Part shown: positions 53,545-61,924 of the stretch, in pieces | How positions within the stretch are numbered: position 1 is the first letter of the stretch | Layout of the letters: the number at the start of each line of letters is the position of its first letter | Origin: Lysinibacillus_B sp050613145 | Lineage (GTDB): Bacteria > Bacillota > Bacilli > Bacillales_A > Planococcaceae | Length of the DNA: 64,000 nucleotides | Direction: 5' to 3' | Assembly: GCF_050613145.1 (NCBI RefSeq) | Contig: NZ_CP192507.1 | Coordinates: 1,488,001 to 1,552,000, forward strand | The notes under the pieces: generated by a model | Databases searched by the model: none | Told to the model about the DNA's origin: nothing | The model's input: only the letters and a program-made list of their open reading frames with translations | Made by a program: the position numbers and the translations under genes

Positions 53545-54629
53545 TGGAATACTTTAAAGGGATGGAAGATAAAGGCTTAATTGTCATGGAAGGCGTGAAA
53601 GGTGGTCATGATGGTATGAATCACTCAGCCCCGAAACGGTTCCGTAAAAAAAAGCAAGAACGGCTTGATATCCCTGCTTTAGCAAGTGAGGTGTGTGCCG
53701 GTGCACGTACTTCGCTTTCCAAGGCGATTACGCTTGTCGAAAGTTCCAATGCTGAGCATAAGGAGCAGGGGCAAACATTACTACAAGAGCTACTACCGTT
53801 TACGGGTAACAGTATTCGTATTGGCATTACAGGTGTACCAGGTGCAGGTAAGTCTTCGTTTATCGAGGCATTTGGGACGATGCTCTGTAAAATGGGCAAA
53901 AAAGTAGCGGTACTTGCGATTGATCCAAGTTCCTCATTATCTGGCGGGAGTATTTTAGGCGATAAAACGCGTATGGAAGAGCTTGTTCGTCAAGAAAATG
54001 CATTCGTTCGTCCATCACCTTCAGCAGGTACACTAGGTGGCGTCCATAAGAAAACACGTGAAACGATGCTCATTTGTGAAGCAGCTGGCTACGATGTCAT
54101 TTTAATTGAAACGGTTGGCGTTGGACAAAGTGAAACGTATGTACGTGGCATGGTCGACTTCTTCTTGCTACTTGTATTAACAGGAGCGGGGGACGAGCTA
54201 CAAGGTATGAAAAAAGGAATTATGGAATTAGCGGACGGTATTTTAGTGCATAAAGCAGATGGTGATAATGTACGTCCGGCGCGAAGAACGGTGCAAGAGT
54301 ATAAGCAAATTTTACACTTTTTACAGCCGTCCACACCAGGGTGGATTAGTACATCACTTGCTGCGTCCTCAATGGAAAAAACGGGTTTGGAAGATGTATG
54401 GAATATGCTGTTGACTTTTGAGGAAACGATTAAAAAATCGAATTATTGGACAGTGCGCCGTCATGAACAAACACGTGATTGGTTCCATACGATGATTACG
54501 GATCACTTAATCGATTCCTTTTACCAAAATCCGTCACGTAAAGTGCAAGTTCGCGAGTTAGAGGATGCCATTTTACATGGTCGACTGACTGTGACACAAG
54601 GTGTTAATCAATTATTTGATGAAAAATAA
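53544..54629 (+). CDS. meaB: methylmalonyl-CoA mutase GTPase chaperone MeaB
   Basis: A 361-residue G3E-type GTPase that loads and protects the cobalamin of MutAB. P-loop GVPGAGKSS (near 95), VLAIDPSSSLSGGSILGDKTRM (near 128-149), EMETVGVGQSE-like ETVGVGQSE (near 188) and the base-recognition HKADGDN (near 234). About 40 extra N-terminal residues (Lys-rich) precede the conserved region. One-base overlap with mutB (TAATG). Confidence 0.94.
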   Translation: MEYFKGMEDKGLIVMEGVKGGHDGMNHSAPKRFRKKKQERLDIPALASEVCAGARTSLSKAITLVESSNAEHKEQGQTLLQELLPFTGNSIRIGITGVPGAGKSSFIEAFGTMLCKMGKKVAVLAIDPSSSLSGGSILGDKTRMEELVRQENAFVRPSPSAGTLGGVHKKTRETMLICEAAGYDVILIETVGVGQSETYVRGMVDFFLLLVLTGAGDELQGMKKGIMELADGILVHKADGDNVRPARRTVQEYKQILHFLQPSTPGWISTSLAASSMEKTGLEDVWNMLLTFEETIKKSNYWTVRRHEQTRDWFHTMITDHLIDSFYQNPSRKVQVRELEDAILHGRLTVTQGVNQLFDEK

Positions 54630-54732
54630 GGATAATTGGTTATTAAACAATCGATTCTGCAACTGAAGTCCTTTGCAACGCCCGAACGAACTTGCTATGA
54701 TAAAATGGTATTGTGAAAGGAGCGATGAATCG

Positions 54733-55173
54733 ATGAATATGGACTACGATTTATTTATGCAACAAATTACAACGACAGCACGTGCTGAAATGGAAGCAGC
54801 GGGCTACGAACAATTACGTACGCCTGAAGAGGTGGAAGCGGCGTTTGAACGTCCTGGTACAACTCTTGTTCTGGTGAACTCTGTGTGTGGATGTGCAGGG
54901 GGAATTGCTCGCCCAGCAGCTGGTGCAGCGATTCACTATGATAAGCGTCCAGATCATTTAGTAACAGTATTTGCAGGTCAAGACAAAGAGGCAACTGCAG
55001 CAGCTCGTTACCTTTTTGGTGAAGATCACTTACCATCATCGCCATCATTCGTATTATTAAAAGATGGTCAAGTAGTGGCAGAAGTGGGACGTTACGAGAT
55101 TGAAGGACATGATCCAGTTAGTGTTGTTACGAACTTACAAGGTTACTTTGAAGAATACTGCGAGGAAGTATAA
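54733..55173 (+). CDS. brxB: bacilliredoxin BrxB (YqiW family)
   Basis: A 146-residue thioredoxin-like protein with NSVCGCAGG (Cys near 53 and 55), the CGC active site of bacilliredoxins. It removes bacillithiol from mixed disulfides on proteins. The ATG at 54733 follows GAAAGGAGCGATG; a start 60 bp upstream would add a poorly conserved tail. In B. subtilis yqiW also follows the bkd operon. Confidence 0.93.
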   Translation: MNMDYDLFMQQITTTARAEMEAAGYEQLRTPEEVEAAFERPGTTLVLVNSVCGCAGGIARPAAGAAIHYDKRPDHLVTVFAGQDKEATAAARYLFGEDHLPSSPSFVLLKDGQVVAEVGRYEIEGHDPVSVVTNLQGYFEEYCEEV

Positions 55174-55181
55174 AAACGCCG

Positions 55182-55211
55182 GTGCAGTCCCGTTATTGAT
55201 GGGACTTGCAC
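55182..55211 (+). terminator. hairpin after brxB
   Basis: Stem GTGCAGTCCC/GGGACTTGCAC with one extra base. Only weak T content follows, so termination is not certain. Confidence 0.5.
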
Positions 55212-55239
55212 TTCCTATTAAAAAAAGGGAGAGCGGTCG

Positions 55240-56193
55240 ATGAAAAAATTTTCAATCGGCTATCGTACATTAAAGACGGCGCTTGGTGCTTCTGTTGCGA
55301 TAGCAATCGCGCAGTACTGTAACTTAGATTTTTTTACTGCCGCCGGGATTTTAACCGTTTTGAGCGTGCAGCCGACGAAAAAGAAATCGCTTCATGCAGT
55401 GTACACACGTGTGGTAGCAAGTGCTATCGCCATGATTCTTGCATACGTATTTTTCGAAATATTTGGATATAACCCCGTTATTCTCGGAATAATGCTTGTC
55501 GTTTTTATACCAACGATTGTATCGATTGGTGTGATAGCAGGTTTTGTCTCCAGTGCAGTCATTATTATGCACATTTATGCGGAAGCCCATTTTACATTAG
55601 CCCTTTTCTATAATGAATTAGCATTAATGGCAATTGGCTATACAGTAGGTTTAGTAGTGAATATGTACATGCCAGATATTCAAAAGGAACTTGACTGGTA
55701 CCGAAGAGAAATTGAATCCTTATACAAAAAAATATTTTCTGAAATTGCGAAATATTTAAAGGAAGGGGATATGCTTTGGGATGGTCATGAACTTGTAAAA
55801 GCTGTCGAAATATTAAATAAGGCAAAAGCACTTGCTTTCCAAGATGTTGAAAATCATCTTACACGTAAGAAAAATGCATATTATGTCTATTTTGATATGC
55901 GGGAACAACAATTGGAAATCATTGAACGTGTTTTGCCGAAAATTACTGCCCTACCTGTTATAGTACAACAAGCGGAATTAGTCGCTGTTTTTATGGAAGA
56001 GCTAAGTGAACATGTTCATTCAGGCAATACAGCTAGTCATTTTAGAGAAAAACTAAATGAAGTGAAAGTAGAGTTTGCCAATATGCCATTACCAAATGAC
56101 CATCAAACATTTATAGCCATGGCAGCATTGTATCAGTTTATTGAGGAAATGGATGCGTATTTAGCAATCAAGCAATCTTTTAAAGGGTTGTAA
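55240..56193 (+). CDS. yqjA: aromatic acid exporter family membrane protein YqjA
   Basis: A 317-residue protein of the DUF939/ArAE-1 type. An N-terminal half with four to five membrane helices (TLKTALGASVAIAIAQY, VLSVQPTKKKSL, about 1-130) is followed by a long soluble, helical C-terminal half. YqjA lies in the same place, between yqiW and mce, in B. subtilis. Transport of aromatic or similar organic acids is inferred from the family name only. AAAAAAGGGAGAG ribosome site. Confidence 0.88.
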   Translation: MKKFSIGYRTLKTALGASVAIAIAQYCNLDFFTAAGILTVLSVQPTKKKSLHAVYTRVVASAIAMILAYVFFEIFGYNPVILGIMLVVFIPTIVSIGVIAGFVSSAVIIMHIYAEAHFTLALFYNELALMAIGYTVGLVVNMYMPDIQKELDWYRREIESLYKKIFSEIAKYLKEGDMLWDGHELVKAVEILNKAKALAFQDVENHLTRKKNAYYVYFDMREQQLEIIERVLPKITALPVIVQQAELVAVFMEELSEHVHSGNTASHFREKLNEVKVEFANMPLPNDHQTFIAMAALYQFIEEMDAYLAIKQSFKGL

Positions 56194-56224
56194 TAAAAAA
56201 AGATGGATGCAACATCGCATCCAC
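56193..56224 (-). terminator. terminator of prli42
   Basis: Stem GGATGC/GCATCC (56205-56210 with 56217-56222), extended by one further pair, with a T run on the minus strand. It may also help end yqjA on the plus strand. Confidence 0.65.
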
Positions 56225-56225
56225 C

Positions 56226-56321
56226 TTACATAATAGCAGCTAAACCTAGTCCAATCGTTGAAAGTAACATAATGACAATCATTGTATAGACAACGATTTT
56301 TTGAAATTTCTTATTGCTCAT
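56226..56321 (-). CDS. prli42: Prli42 stressosome membrane anchor (31 residues)
   Basis: A 31-codon gene on the minus strand, from ATG 56321 to TAA. It starts MSNKKFQKIVVYTM and continues as a single membrane helix (VIMLLSTIGLGLAAIM). Size, basic N-terminus and single helix match Prli42, the miniprotein that ties the stressosome to the membrane in Listeria and is conserved in Firmicutes. A strong GAAGGAGCG ribosome site lies upstream. It is easily missed because of its length. Confidence 0.82.
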   Translation of the reverse strand: MSNKKFQKIVVYTMIVIMLLSTIGLGLAAIM

Positions 56322-56436
56322 ACGTATTCGCTCCTTCTTTTCTCTTTATTTAGTGTATCAAATTTAAAGAAATTCTCAAGTAGTTATCGCTTAATACTAG
56401 GCGGCAATATAGCCATTTATAAGGGGAGTTTACACA

Positions 56437-56853
56437 ATGGAAAAAGTAGACCACATTGGAATCGCAGTACGAAATATCGATGAACGTATTACATATTATA
56501 CGGAAACACTTGGTTTAAAACTTTTAAAATTAGAAGAAGTAGAATCTCAACAAGTGAAAGTAGCTTTCATCGATGCTGGAAACGTAAAAATTGAGCTTTT
56601 AGAACCAATGAGTGAAAAAAGTGCAATTCATGGTTTCTTAGAGAAACGCGGTGAAGGCATTCATCACGTAGCATTTGGTGTTACAGGTATCCGTGAACGC
56701 ATGGCTGAACTTCGTGAAAAAGGTGTACGCCTTCTTTCAGATGAACCTGGTCCTGGTGCAGGCGGCGCTGAAGTAGCGTTCTTACACCCGAAAGACTCTT
56801 TCGGTGTACTATACGAATTATGTGATAAAAGTGGAAAAGGGGAGCAAAAATAA
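56437..56853 (+). CDS. mce: methylmalonyl-CoA epimerase
   Basis: A 138-residue glyoxalase-fold protein that interconverts (S)- and (R)-methylmalonyl-CoA. Metal ligands are visible in VDHIGIAV (His near 6), GIHHVAFGV (His near 75) and VLYEL (Glu near 132). AAGGGGAGTTTACACA gives the ribosome site. mmdA follows with a one-base overlap (TAATG), so epimerase and carboxyltransferase are coupled. Confidence 0.95.
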   Translation: MEKVDHIGIAVRNIDERITYYTETLGLKLLKLEEVESQQVKVAFIDAGNVKIELLEPMSEKSAIHGFLEKRGEGIHHVAFGVTGIRERMAELREKGVRLLSDEPGPGAGGAEVAFLHPKDSFGVLYELCDKSGKGEQK

Positions 56854-58412
56854 TGGCACTTACTGTAGATATGTTTGACAAAATTAATGAACTATATGAT
56901 CGCAAAGGGATTATTGAATTAGGTGGCGGTGACGCTCGTATCGAAAAACAACACGAAAAAGGCAAAATGACTGCTCGTGAGCGTATCGAGATGTTACTTG
57001 ACGAAGGTACTTTCGTAGAGATCAACCCATTCATCACACACCGTACGGTAGACTTCGGTATGGAAAAATTAGAAGGACCTGGTGATGGTGTAGTAACTGG
57101 TTTCGGTAAAATCAATGGCCGTAACGTATACTTATTCGCACAAGATTTCACTGTATTCGGCGGTGCACTTGGTGAAATGCACGCGAAAAAAATTGCAACA
57201 GCAATGGACTTAGCTGCGAAAAACGGTACACCTTTCATTGGTATTAACGATTCAGGCGGTGCGCGTATTCAGGAAGGCGTACTTTCTTTAGATGGTTATG
57301 GTCACATTTTCTACCGTAACTCTATTTACTCGGGTGTAATCCCACAAATTTCAGTAATTATGGGACCATGTGCGGGTGGAGCAGTTTATTCTCCAGCAAT
57401 CACTGACTTTATCTTAATGGTTGATAAAACATCTCAAATGTTCATCACAGGACCGAAAGTAATCGAAACGGTAACAGGTGAGAAAATTTCTTCTGAAGGT
57501 TTAGGTGGTTCAAAAGTACACAACGCGATTTCTGGTAACGCCCACTTCCGTGCTGAAAGCGAAGAAGCGGCGATTGCTCAAATCCAACAATTATTATCTT
57601 ACTTACCACAAAACAATAAAGAGAAAGCACCAAAAGCAGAATATACTGCAGGAGATGAGTATCGCTCAGAGCTTGTAGATGTTGTGCCAATCGACCAAAC
57701 AAAATCGTACGATGTGCGTAAAGTTGTTGAACTAGTAGTGGACGAAGGTTCATTTATGGAAGTTCAAAAAGAATTCGCGAAAAACATCGTAGTTGGTTTC
57801 GCTCGTATCGCGGGTGAATCTGTAGGTCTTGTATGTAACCAACCGAAGTTTTTAGCAGGTGGTTTAGACATCGATTCTTCAGACAAATTAGCTCGTTTCG
57901 TACGTACGTGTGACGCATTCAACGTACCTGTAATTACATTCGAAGACGTATCTGGCTTCTTCCCAGGTGTAAAACAAGAGCACGGTGGTATTATCCGTCA
58001 CGGCGCGAAAATCCTTTATGCTTACTCAGAAGCAACTGTACCAAAAATTACAGTGATCTTACGTAAAGCATACGGTGGTGCATACGTAGCGCTTAACTCT
58101 AAAGCAATCGGTGCGGACTTAGTATTCGCTTGGCCAAACGCTGAAATCGCGGTAATGGGTGCTGCTGGTGCGGCAAACATCATCCACGCTGGTGAAATCG
58201 CAAAATCGGCTGATCCAGAAGCAACGCGTGCACAAAAAATCGAAGAGTATAAAGAGAAGTTCGCAAATCCTTACGTTGCAGCATCTCGCGGTATGGTAGA
58301 CGATGTAATCGATCCACGCGAAACACGTATTAAGTTAATCCAAGCATTAGATATGCTTTCTACAAAACACGAAGACCGTCCATACAAAAAACACGGCAAT
58401 ATTCCTCTATAA
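56853..58412 (+). CDS. mmdA: propionyl-/methylmalonyl-CoA carboxyltransferase subunit
   Basis: A 519-residue carboxyltransferase (YqjD, PccB/MmdA family). It has GKMTARERIEMLLDEG, VFGGALGEMHAKKI and two oxyanion regions (GGARIQEGV near 132, and GGAYVALNSKAIGAD near 410), plus GFLPGVKQE-like GFFPGVKQEHGGIIRHGAK. It carries the carboxyl group from biotin to propionyl-CoA. Neither a biotin carboxylase nor a biotin carrier gene accompanies it. Codon bias suggests strong expression. The terminator follows closely. Confidence 0.93.
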   Translation: MALTVDMFDKINELYDRKGIIELGGGDARIEKQHEKGKMTARERIEMLLDEGTFVEINPFITHRTVDFGMEKLEGPGDGVVTGFGKINGRNVYLFAQDFTVFGGALGEMHAKKIATAMDLAAKNGTPFIGINDSGGARIQEGVLSLDGYGHIFYRNSIYSGVIPQISVIMGPCAGGAVYSPAITDFILMVDKTSQMFITGPKVIETVTGEKISSEGLGGSKVHNAISGNAHFRAESEEAAIAQIQQLLSYLPQNNKEKAPKAEYTAGDEYRSELVDVVPIDQTKSYDVRKVVELVVDEGSFMEVQKEFAKNIVVGFARIAGESVGLVCNQPKFLAGGLDIDSSDKLARFVRTCDAFNVPVITFEDVSGFFPGVKQEHGGIIRHGAKILYAYSEATVPKITVILRKAYGGAYVALNSKAIGADLVFAWPNAEIAVMGAAGAANIIHAGEIAKSADPEATRAQKIEEYKEKFANPYVAASRGMVDDVIDPRETRIKLIQALDMLSTKHEDRPYKKHGNIPL

Positions 58413-58426
58413 GAAGCGAACAAAAT

Positions 58427-58457
58427 CGCTCTCACCATTTGTGAGAGCGTTTTTTTT
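58427..58457 (+). terminator. terminator of mce-mmdA
   Basis: Perfect nine-bp stem CGCTCTCAC/GTGAGAGCG, five-base loop, eight T. Confidence 0.95.
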
Positions 58458-58604
58458 AGTGTGACGATATCCGTATGATAATAACTAATTTTCTCGATAT
58501 TTTCCTATGTCCAATTTTTTTTGTAGTAAAACTATCGCAATTATATAAAGGTTCAATATCAAAATATGTTCTTGATTAAAGAATATAGGATTCTAAAAGC
58601 ACAT

Positions 58605-58670
58605 GGAGCGAAGTATGAGCGACGAGGAGGCTCGACCTCGCCCGCGGAAAGCGTTCGCCCGTAACGGAAT
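58605..58670 (+). repeat. right half of the dispersed repeat
   Basis: GGAGCGAAGTATGAGCGACG, then AGGAGGCTCGACC and CCCGCGGAAAGCG, match the right half of the copy at 30053-30118 with several changes. The left half is missing. Confidence 0.75.
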
Positions 58671-58722
58671 GTGCGGTCAAGTACATGTTTCGGTGAATAT
58701 CCTGTATAAAGGAGGAAAAAAT

Positions 58723-59679
58723 ATGAATTTAATTGAATTGCAACAACAACTCCAAAGTTATAAAATGCAAATTCTTTCATTAGAGAAGTTAAAAAAGCAA
58801 CAAGCATCATTAGAACATCAAATGAAGCATGTAGCAGTTAATATTGAAAAATACGAACAAGATTTAAAAGATGCGCGCAAAAAATTAAACAAATTAGAAG
58901 GTTTTTCTTTTGTTAATGTATTTCGTACATGGACAGGCAAACAGCAAGAGTTAGTAGAAGAACGCTTAGATGTGATGGCAACGAAAGAGTTAAAACTGAT
59001 TGAAGCCCAACTGATGCAGGAAGATTTAAATGATGATTTAGTCGATACGATTTATAAAATAAATGCTGTTAATGAGCCGTATTTAATCGATCAAATCAAA
59101 GAGCTTGAAAATAAAATTCAACTTTACTATATGGCGAATCATCAAGAAAAAGCGGCTATATTAGATGAAATCATTGAACAACAATTTTTAGTGCAACCAT
59201 TATTAACTGAAATACATGAGGCGATTACAGCAGGAAAAGAAGCGCAACGAAAGCTAGTTGAAGCAGCCCAAGCATTACAGACAGCAAAGAATTATTCAAC
59301 ATGGGATACATTTTTAGGTGGGGGGCTCATTGCCACAACATTAAAACACGAGAAACTTGATAAGTCTAATGCGTATTTGCATCGAGCGCAAATAGCTCTC
59401 CAACGTTTTCAAAATGAATTATTAGATATTCAAGAGATGAAACACGAAACATTACAAATCGATACAGATGGTTTTGTCAAATTTGCTGATTTCTTCTTTG
59501 ATGATGTATTTTCAGCATGGTCCATTCATTCGAAAATCGCCACTTCTACAAACCAAATTTCGCGTGTATTAGATGATGTATCGAATACATTACTTGCACT
59601 GAAACATAAGCTTGAAATAGTAGAGCAACAAAAAGAACAATTAGCTGTAAAAAAAGCGAACTTGCTATCAGATGAATAG
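58723..59679 (+). CDS. coiled-coil protein of unknown function
   Basis: A 318-residue soluble protein with coiled coils over about 1-65 and 250-318 and a helical middle (about 95-215). No membrane segment. A motif TWDTFLGGGLIATTLKHEKLD near 200-220 stands out. The ATG at 58723 follows AAAGGAGGAAAAAAT; the frame is open for 40 codons upstream, but that part is repeat-derived sequence. It may be a structural or adaptor protein; I do not recognise the family. Confidence 0.7.
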   Translation: MNLIELQQQLQSYKMQILSLEKLKKQQASLEHQMKHVAVNIEKYEQDLKDARKKLNKLEGFSFVNVFRTWTGKQQELVEERLDVMATKELKLIEAQLMQEDLNDDLVDTIYKINAVNEPYLIDQIKELENKIQLYYMANHQEKAAILDEIIEQQFLVQPLLTEIHEAITAGKEAQRKLVEAAQALQTAKNYSTWDTFLGGGLIATTLKHEKLDKSNAYLHRAQIALQRFQNELLDIQEMKHETLQIDTDGFVKFADFFFDDVFSAWSIHSKIATSTNQISRVLDDVSNTLLALKHKLEIVEQQKEQLAVKKANLLSDE

Positions 59680-59752
59680 GAATAATTGTTTTTCATTGGT
59701 GATAGAGGTAAAATAGTACCATCTTATTTTGGATTAAAGGGGAGTGTACTTT

Positions 59753-60865
59753 ATGACTACTCGCGTTGTAAAAGAATTTTTAGAACTGGTACAAATTGAC
59801 TCTGAAACGAAACATGAAGAAATAATTGCACCAATTCTTGTGGAAAAGCTTGAGGAAATGGGCTTTGATGTTGTGCAAGATGATGCGCATACACGTAATG
59901 GACACGGAGCAGGGAATATTATTGCTACTTTAAAAGGTACACTGGATGTAGAGCCGATTTACTTTACTGTACATATGGATACAGTTGTACCAGGAAAAGG
60001 AATTAAGCCGGAAATTCGTGAAGACGGTTATATTTACTCAGATGGAACAACCATTTTAGGTGCCGATGATAAAGCGGGAATGGCTGCCTTATTTGAAATG
60101 GCGCGCCGTTTAAAAGAGCAAAATATTGCACATGGTACGATCCAGTTTATTATTACGGCGGGAGAAGAAAGTGGTTTAGTTGGTGCAAAAGAGCTTGATC
60201 CATCGATGATCATAGCGAAATATGGATTTGCGGTCGATAGTAACGGTAAAGTAGGCGAGATTGTCGTAGCAGCGCCATTTCAAGCGCGGATTGAGGCAAA
60301 GATTATTGGGAAAACAGCTCATGCAGGTGTGGCACCTGAAAAAGGGATTTCAGCCATTACGCTTGCTGCAAAATCCATTGCACAGATGAAGCTAGGTCGC
60401 CTAGACGAAGAGACAACCGCTAATATCGGTCGATTTGAGGGTGGCAAAGCGACCAATATTGTCTGTGATGAAGTAAATATTTTAGCGGAAGCACGCTCTA
60501 TTGACGAGACTAAACTAAACGCACAAACCGCACATATGAAAGAAACGTTTGAAACAGTTTCAGCACAGCTAGGTGGTCGTGCAGAAGTAGAGGTACAGCT
60601 TATGTACCCTGGATTTAGAGCCACTGAAGCTGATAAAGTAGTACAAGTAGCAATGGAAGCAGCACGTCATGTAGATAGAGAGCCAACGTTAGGGATTTCA
60701 GGTGGTGGTAGTGATGCCAATGTTATTGCTGGGTTTGGTATTCCAACTGTCAACTTAGCGGTAGGCTATGAAGAAATTCATACAACAAATGAACGGATGC
60801 CTATTGAAGAACTAGAAAAGCTAGCCGATTACTTAGTTGAAATTGTAAAATGCGCAGGAAAATAA
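59753..60865 (+). CDS. yqjE: M20 family peptidase (peptidase T-like, YqjE)
   Basis: A 370-residue zinc peptidase. Metal and catalytic residues appear in YFTVHMDTVVPG (His and Asp near 79-81), TILGADDKAG (Asp), ITAGEESGLVG (catalytic and metal Glu near 142-143) and DSNG (Asp). A lid domain with KIIGKTAHAG follows. ATG 59753 follows AAAGGGGAG. YqjE stands next to mmdA in B. subtilis as well. Likely a di- or tripeptidase; true substrate unknown. Confidence 0.92.
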   Translation: MTTRVVKEFLELVQIDSETKHEEIIAPILVEKLEEMGFDVVQDDAHTRNGHGAGNIIATLKGTLDVEPIYFTVHMDTVVPGKGIKPEIREDGYIYSDGTTILGADDKAGMAALFEMARRLKEQNIAHGTIQFIITAGEESGLVGAKELDPSMIIAKYGFAVDSNGKVGEIVVAAPFQARIEAKIIGKTAHAGVAPEKGISAITLAAKSIAQMKLGRLDEETTANIGRFEGGKATNIVCDEVNILAEARSIDETKLNAQTAHMKETFETVSAQLGGRAEVEVQLMYPGFRATEADKVVQVAMEAARHVDREPTLGISGGGSDANVIAGFGIPTVNLAVGYEEIHTTNERMPIEELEKLADYLVEIVKCAGK

Positions 60866-60882
60866 CGGGAAGAGGGGTTACT

Positions 60883-61368
60883 ATGGGGTTTGAAAAATCA
60901 GTTGTATTTGCTTGTGGACAGGAAGAGTATGCCGTACCAGTAGAACAAGTTGTATCCATTGAAAAGTTAGAGCGTATTACACCTATTCCACACTTACCGA
61001 ATTATTTGTTAGGCTTCACACGCATGCGCGGGGAGCTCATTCCAGTGATTGATTTTCAACGTATTTTATATCATCAATCAAGTCAAGGTGAACAAGTACG
61101 TATTATCATTTTAAATACAGATGTCGTCAATTACGGACTGGTTGTAACAGATGCGCGTGAAATATTAGATTTCGATCCAAGTGTTTTAAAACAAGTAGGC
61201 CTTGTAAATTATGCAAAAACAGCTTATTTTACGGCTGTTGCCAATTTAGAAGATCGCATGATTACATGTGTTGATCCGAAAATTTTAGTGAATTCATTAG
61301 AAGGAATTCGTGAAATTATTGAATACCTTCACAAAATGTTAGCCGACGAAGAAAACGTAAAGGCTTAG
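60883..61368 (+). CDS. CheW domain protein
   Basis: A 161-residue CheW-like protein with VPVEQVVSIEKLERITPIPHLPNYLLGFTRMRGELIPVIDF near 18-58, of which IPHLP and RGE.IPVID are the domain signature. It would couple receptors to the CheA kinase. No other chemotaxis gene is nearby and no response-regulator domain is attached, unlike CheV. ATG 60883 follows AGAGGGG. Confidence 0.88.
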   Translation: MGFEKSVVFACGQEEYAVPVEQVVSIEKLERITPIPHLPNYLLGFTRMRGELIPVIDFQRILYHQSSQGEQVRIIILNTDVVNYGLVVTDAREILDFDPSVLKQVGLVNYAKTAYFTAVANLEDRMITCVDPKILVNSLEGIREIIEYLHKMLADEENVKA

Positions 61369-61430
61369 CATGTGAAAGATGCAAATAGCCATCTTTTCGT
61401 ACATGTGAAAACTAGTTCATTTACAAAAGG

Positions 61431-61473
61431 AGATAAGCCCGCTATCGCATAGATAGCGAGCTATATCTTTTTG
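61431..61473 (+). terminator. terminator of the CheW gene
   Basis: Stem CGCTATC/GATAGCG with a short loop, extended by AGATA/TATCT, and TTTTT at the end. Confidence 0.75.
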
Positions 61474-61482
61474 AGCTAACAG

Positions 61483-61668
61483 TTAGTGGGGTTTATTTTC
61501 TATAGCTTGCCAATCGATGCGTGTTAGTGTTCTTTTTATTATTTCTTCATTTACATTATTCCATATAGGAGTAGTGGAAGTAGCTATATGGAATACTCCA
61601 GAGACTTCAGTTTGAGTAGCAATAAGCGTACGCATTTTTGGTTTCATTTTATCACTAGAAGATGTCAT
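61483..61668 (-). CDS. small protein of unknown function
   Basis: A 61-residue frame on the minus strand from ATG 61668, with GAAAGGAAAGAAATA upstream. Ser/Thr-rich start, then a mixed region (TRIDWQAIENKP at the end). A longer frame from 61713 is possible. No family recognised. A good ribosome site argues for a real gene. Confidence 0.45.
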   Translation of the reverse strand: MTSSSDKMKPKMRTLIATQTEVSGVFHIATSTTPIWNNVNEEIIKRTLTRIDWQAIENKPH

Positions 61669-61924
61669 TATTTCTTTCCTTTCTATTAAGAATGTAAGTT
61701 CATCATTACGCACAATGAACGGTATTATATGTTTATTTTACCTTATATTACCTAGTTATTACATATATTTGCTCATGGGTGTTGAGTAGAGTTAATATGA
61801 AGGCGTTAAATTGTTGATATCGAAAAATATTTTATAAGTCGCTTAAGTCGTGTTCCTTCTTTACGTATAAAGGAGGGGCTTTTTTGTTATAATAAAGGAA
61901 ATATTAGGAAAGGTTTGATTCGCC
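61669..61924. other. intergenic region before the RNase H-like gene
   Basis: AT-rich. It contains a hairpin CCTTCTTT/AAAGGAGG (61856-61876) followed by TTTTTT, probably a terminator or leader structure, and a TATAAT at 61888-61893 that could be the -10 of the next gene. No clear -35. Confidence 0.45.

Larger units (their letters stand above)
58413..58722. other. intergenic region between mmdA and the coiled-coil gene
   Basis: This 310-bp stretch holds the mmdA terminator, an AT-rich segment and a half-copy of the dispersed repeat (58605-58670), then a strong ribosome site. No other gene was found. Confidence 0.65.
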
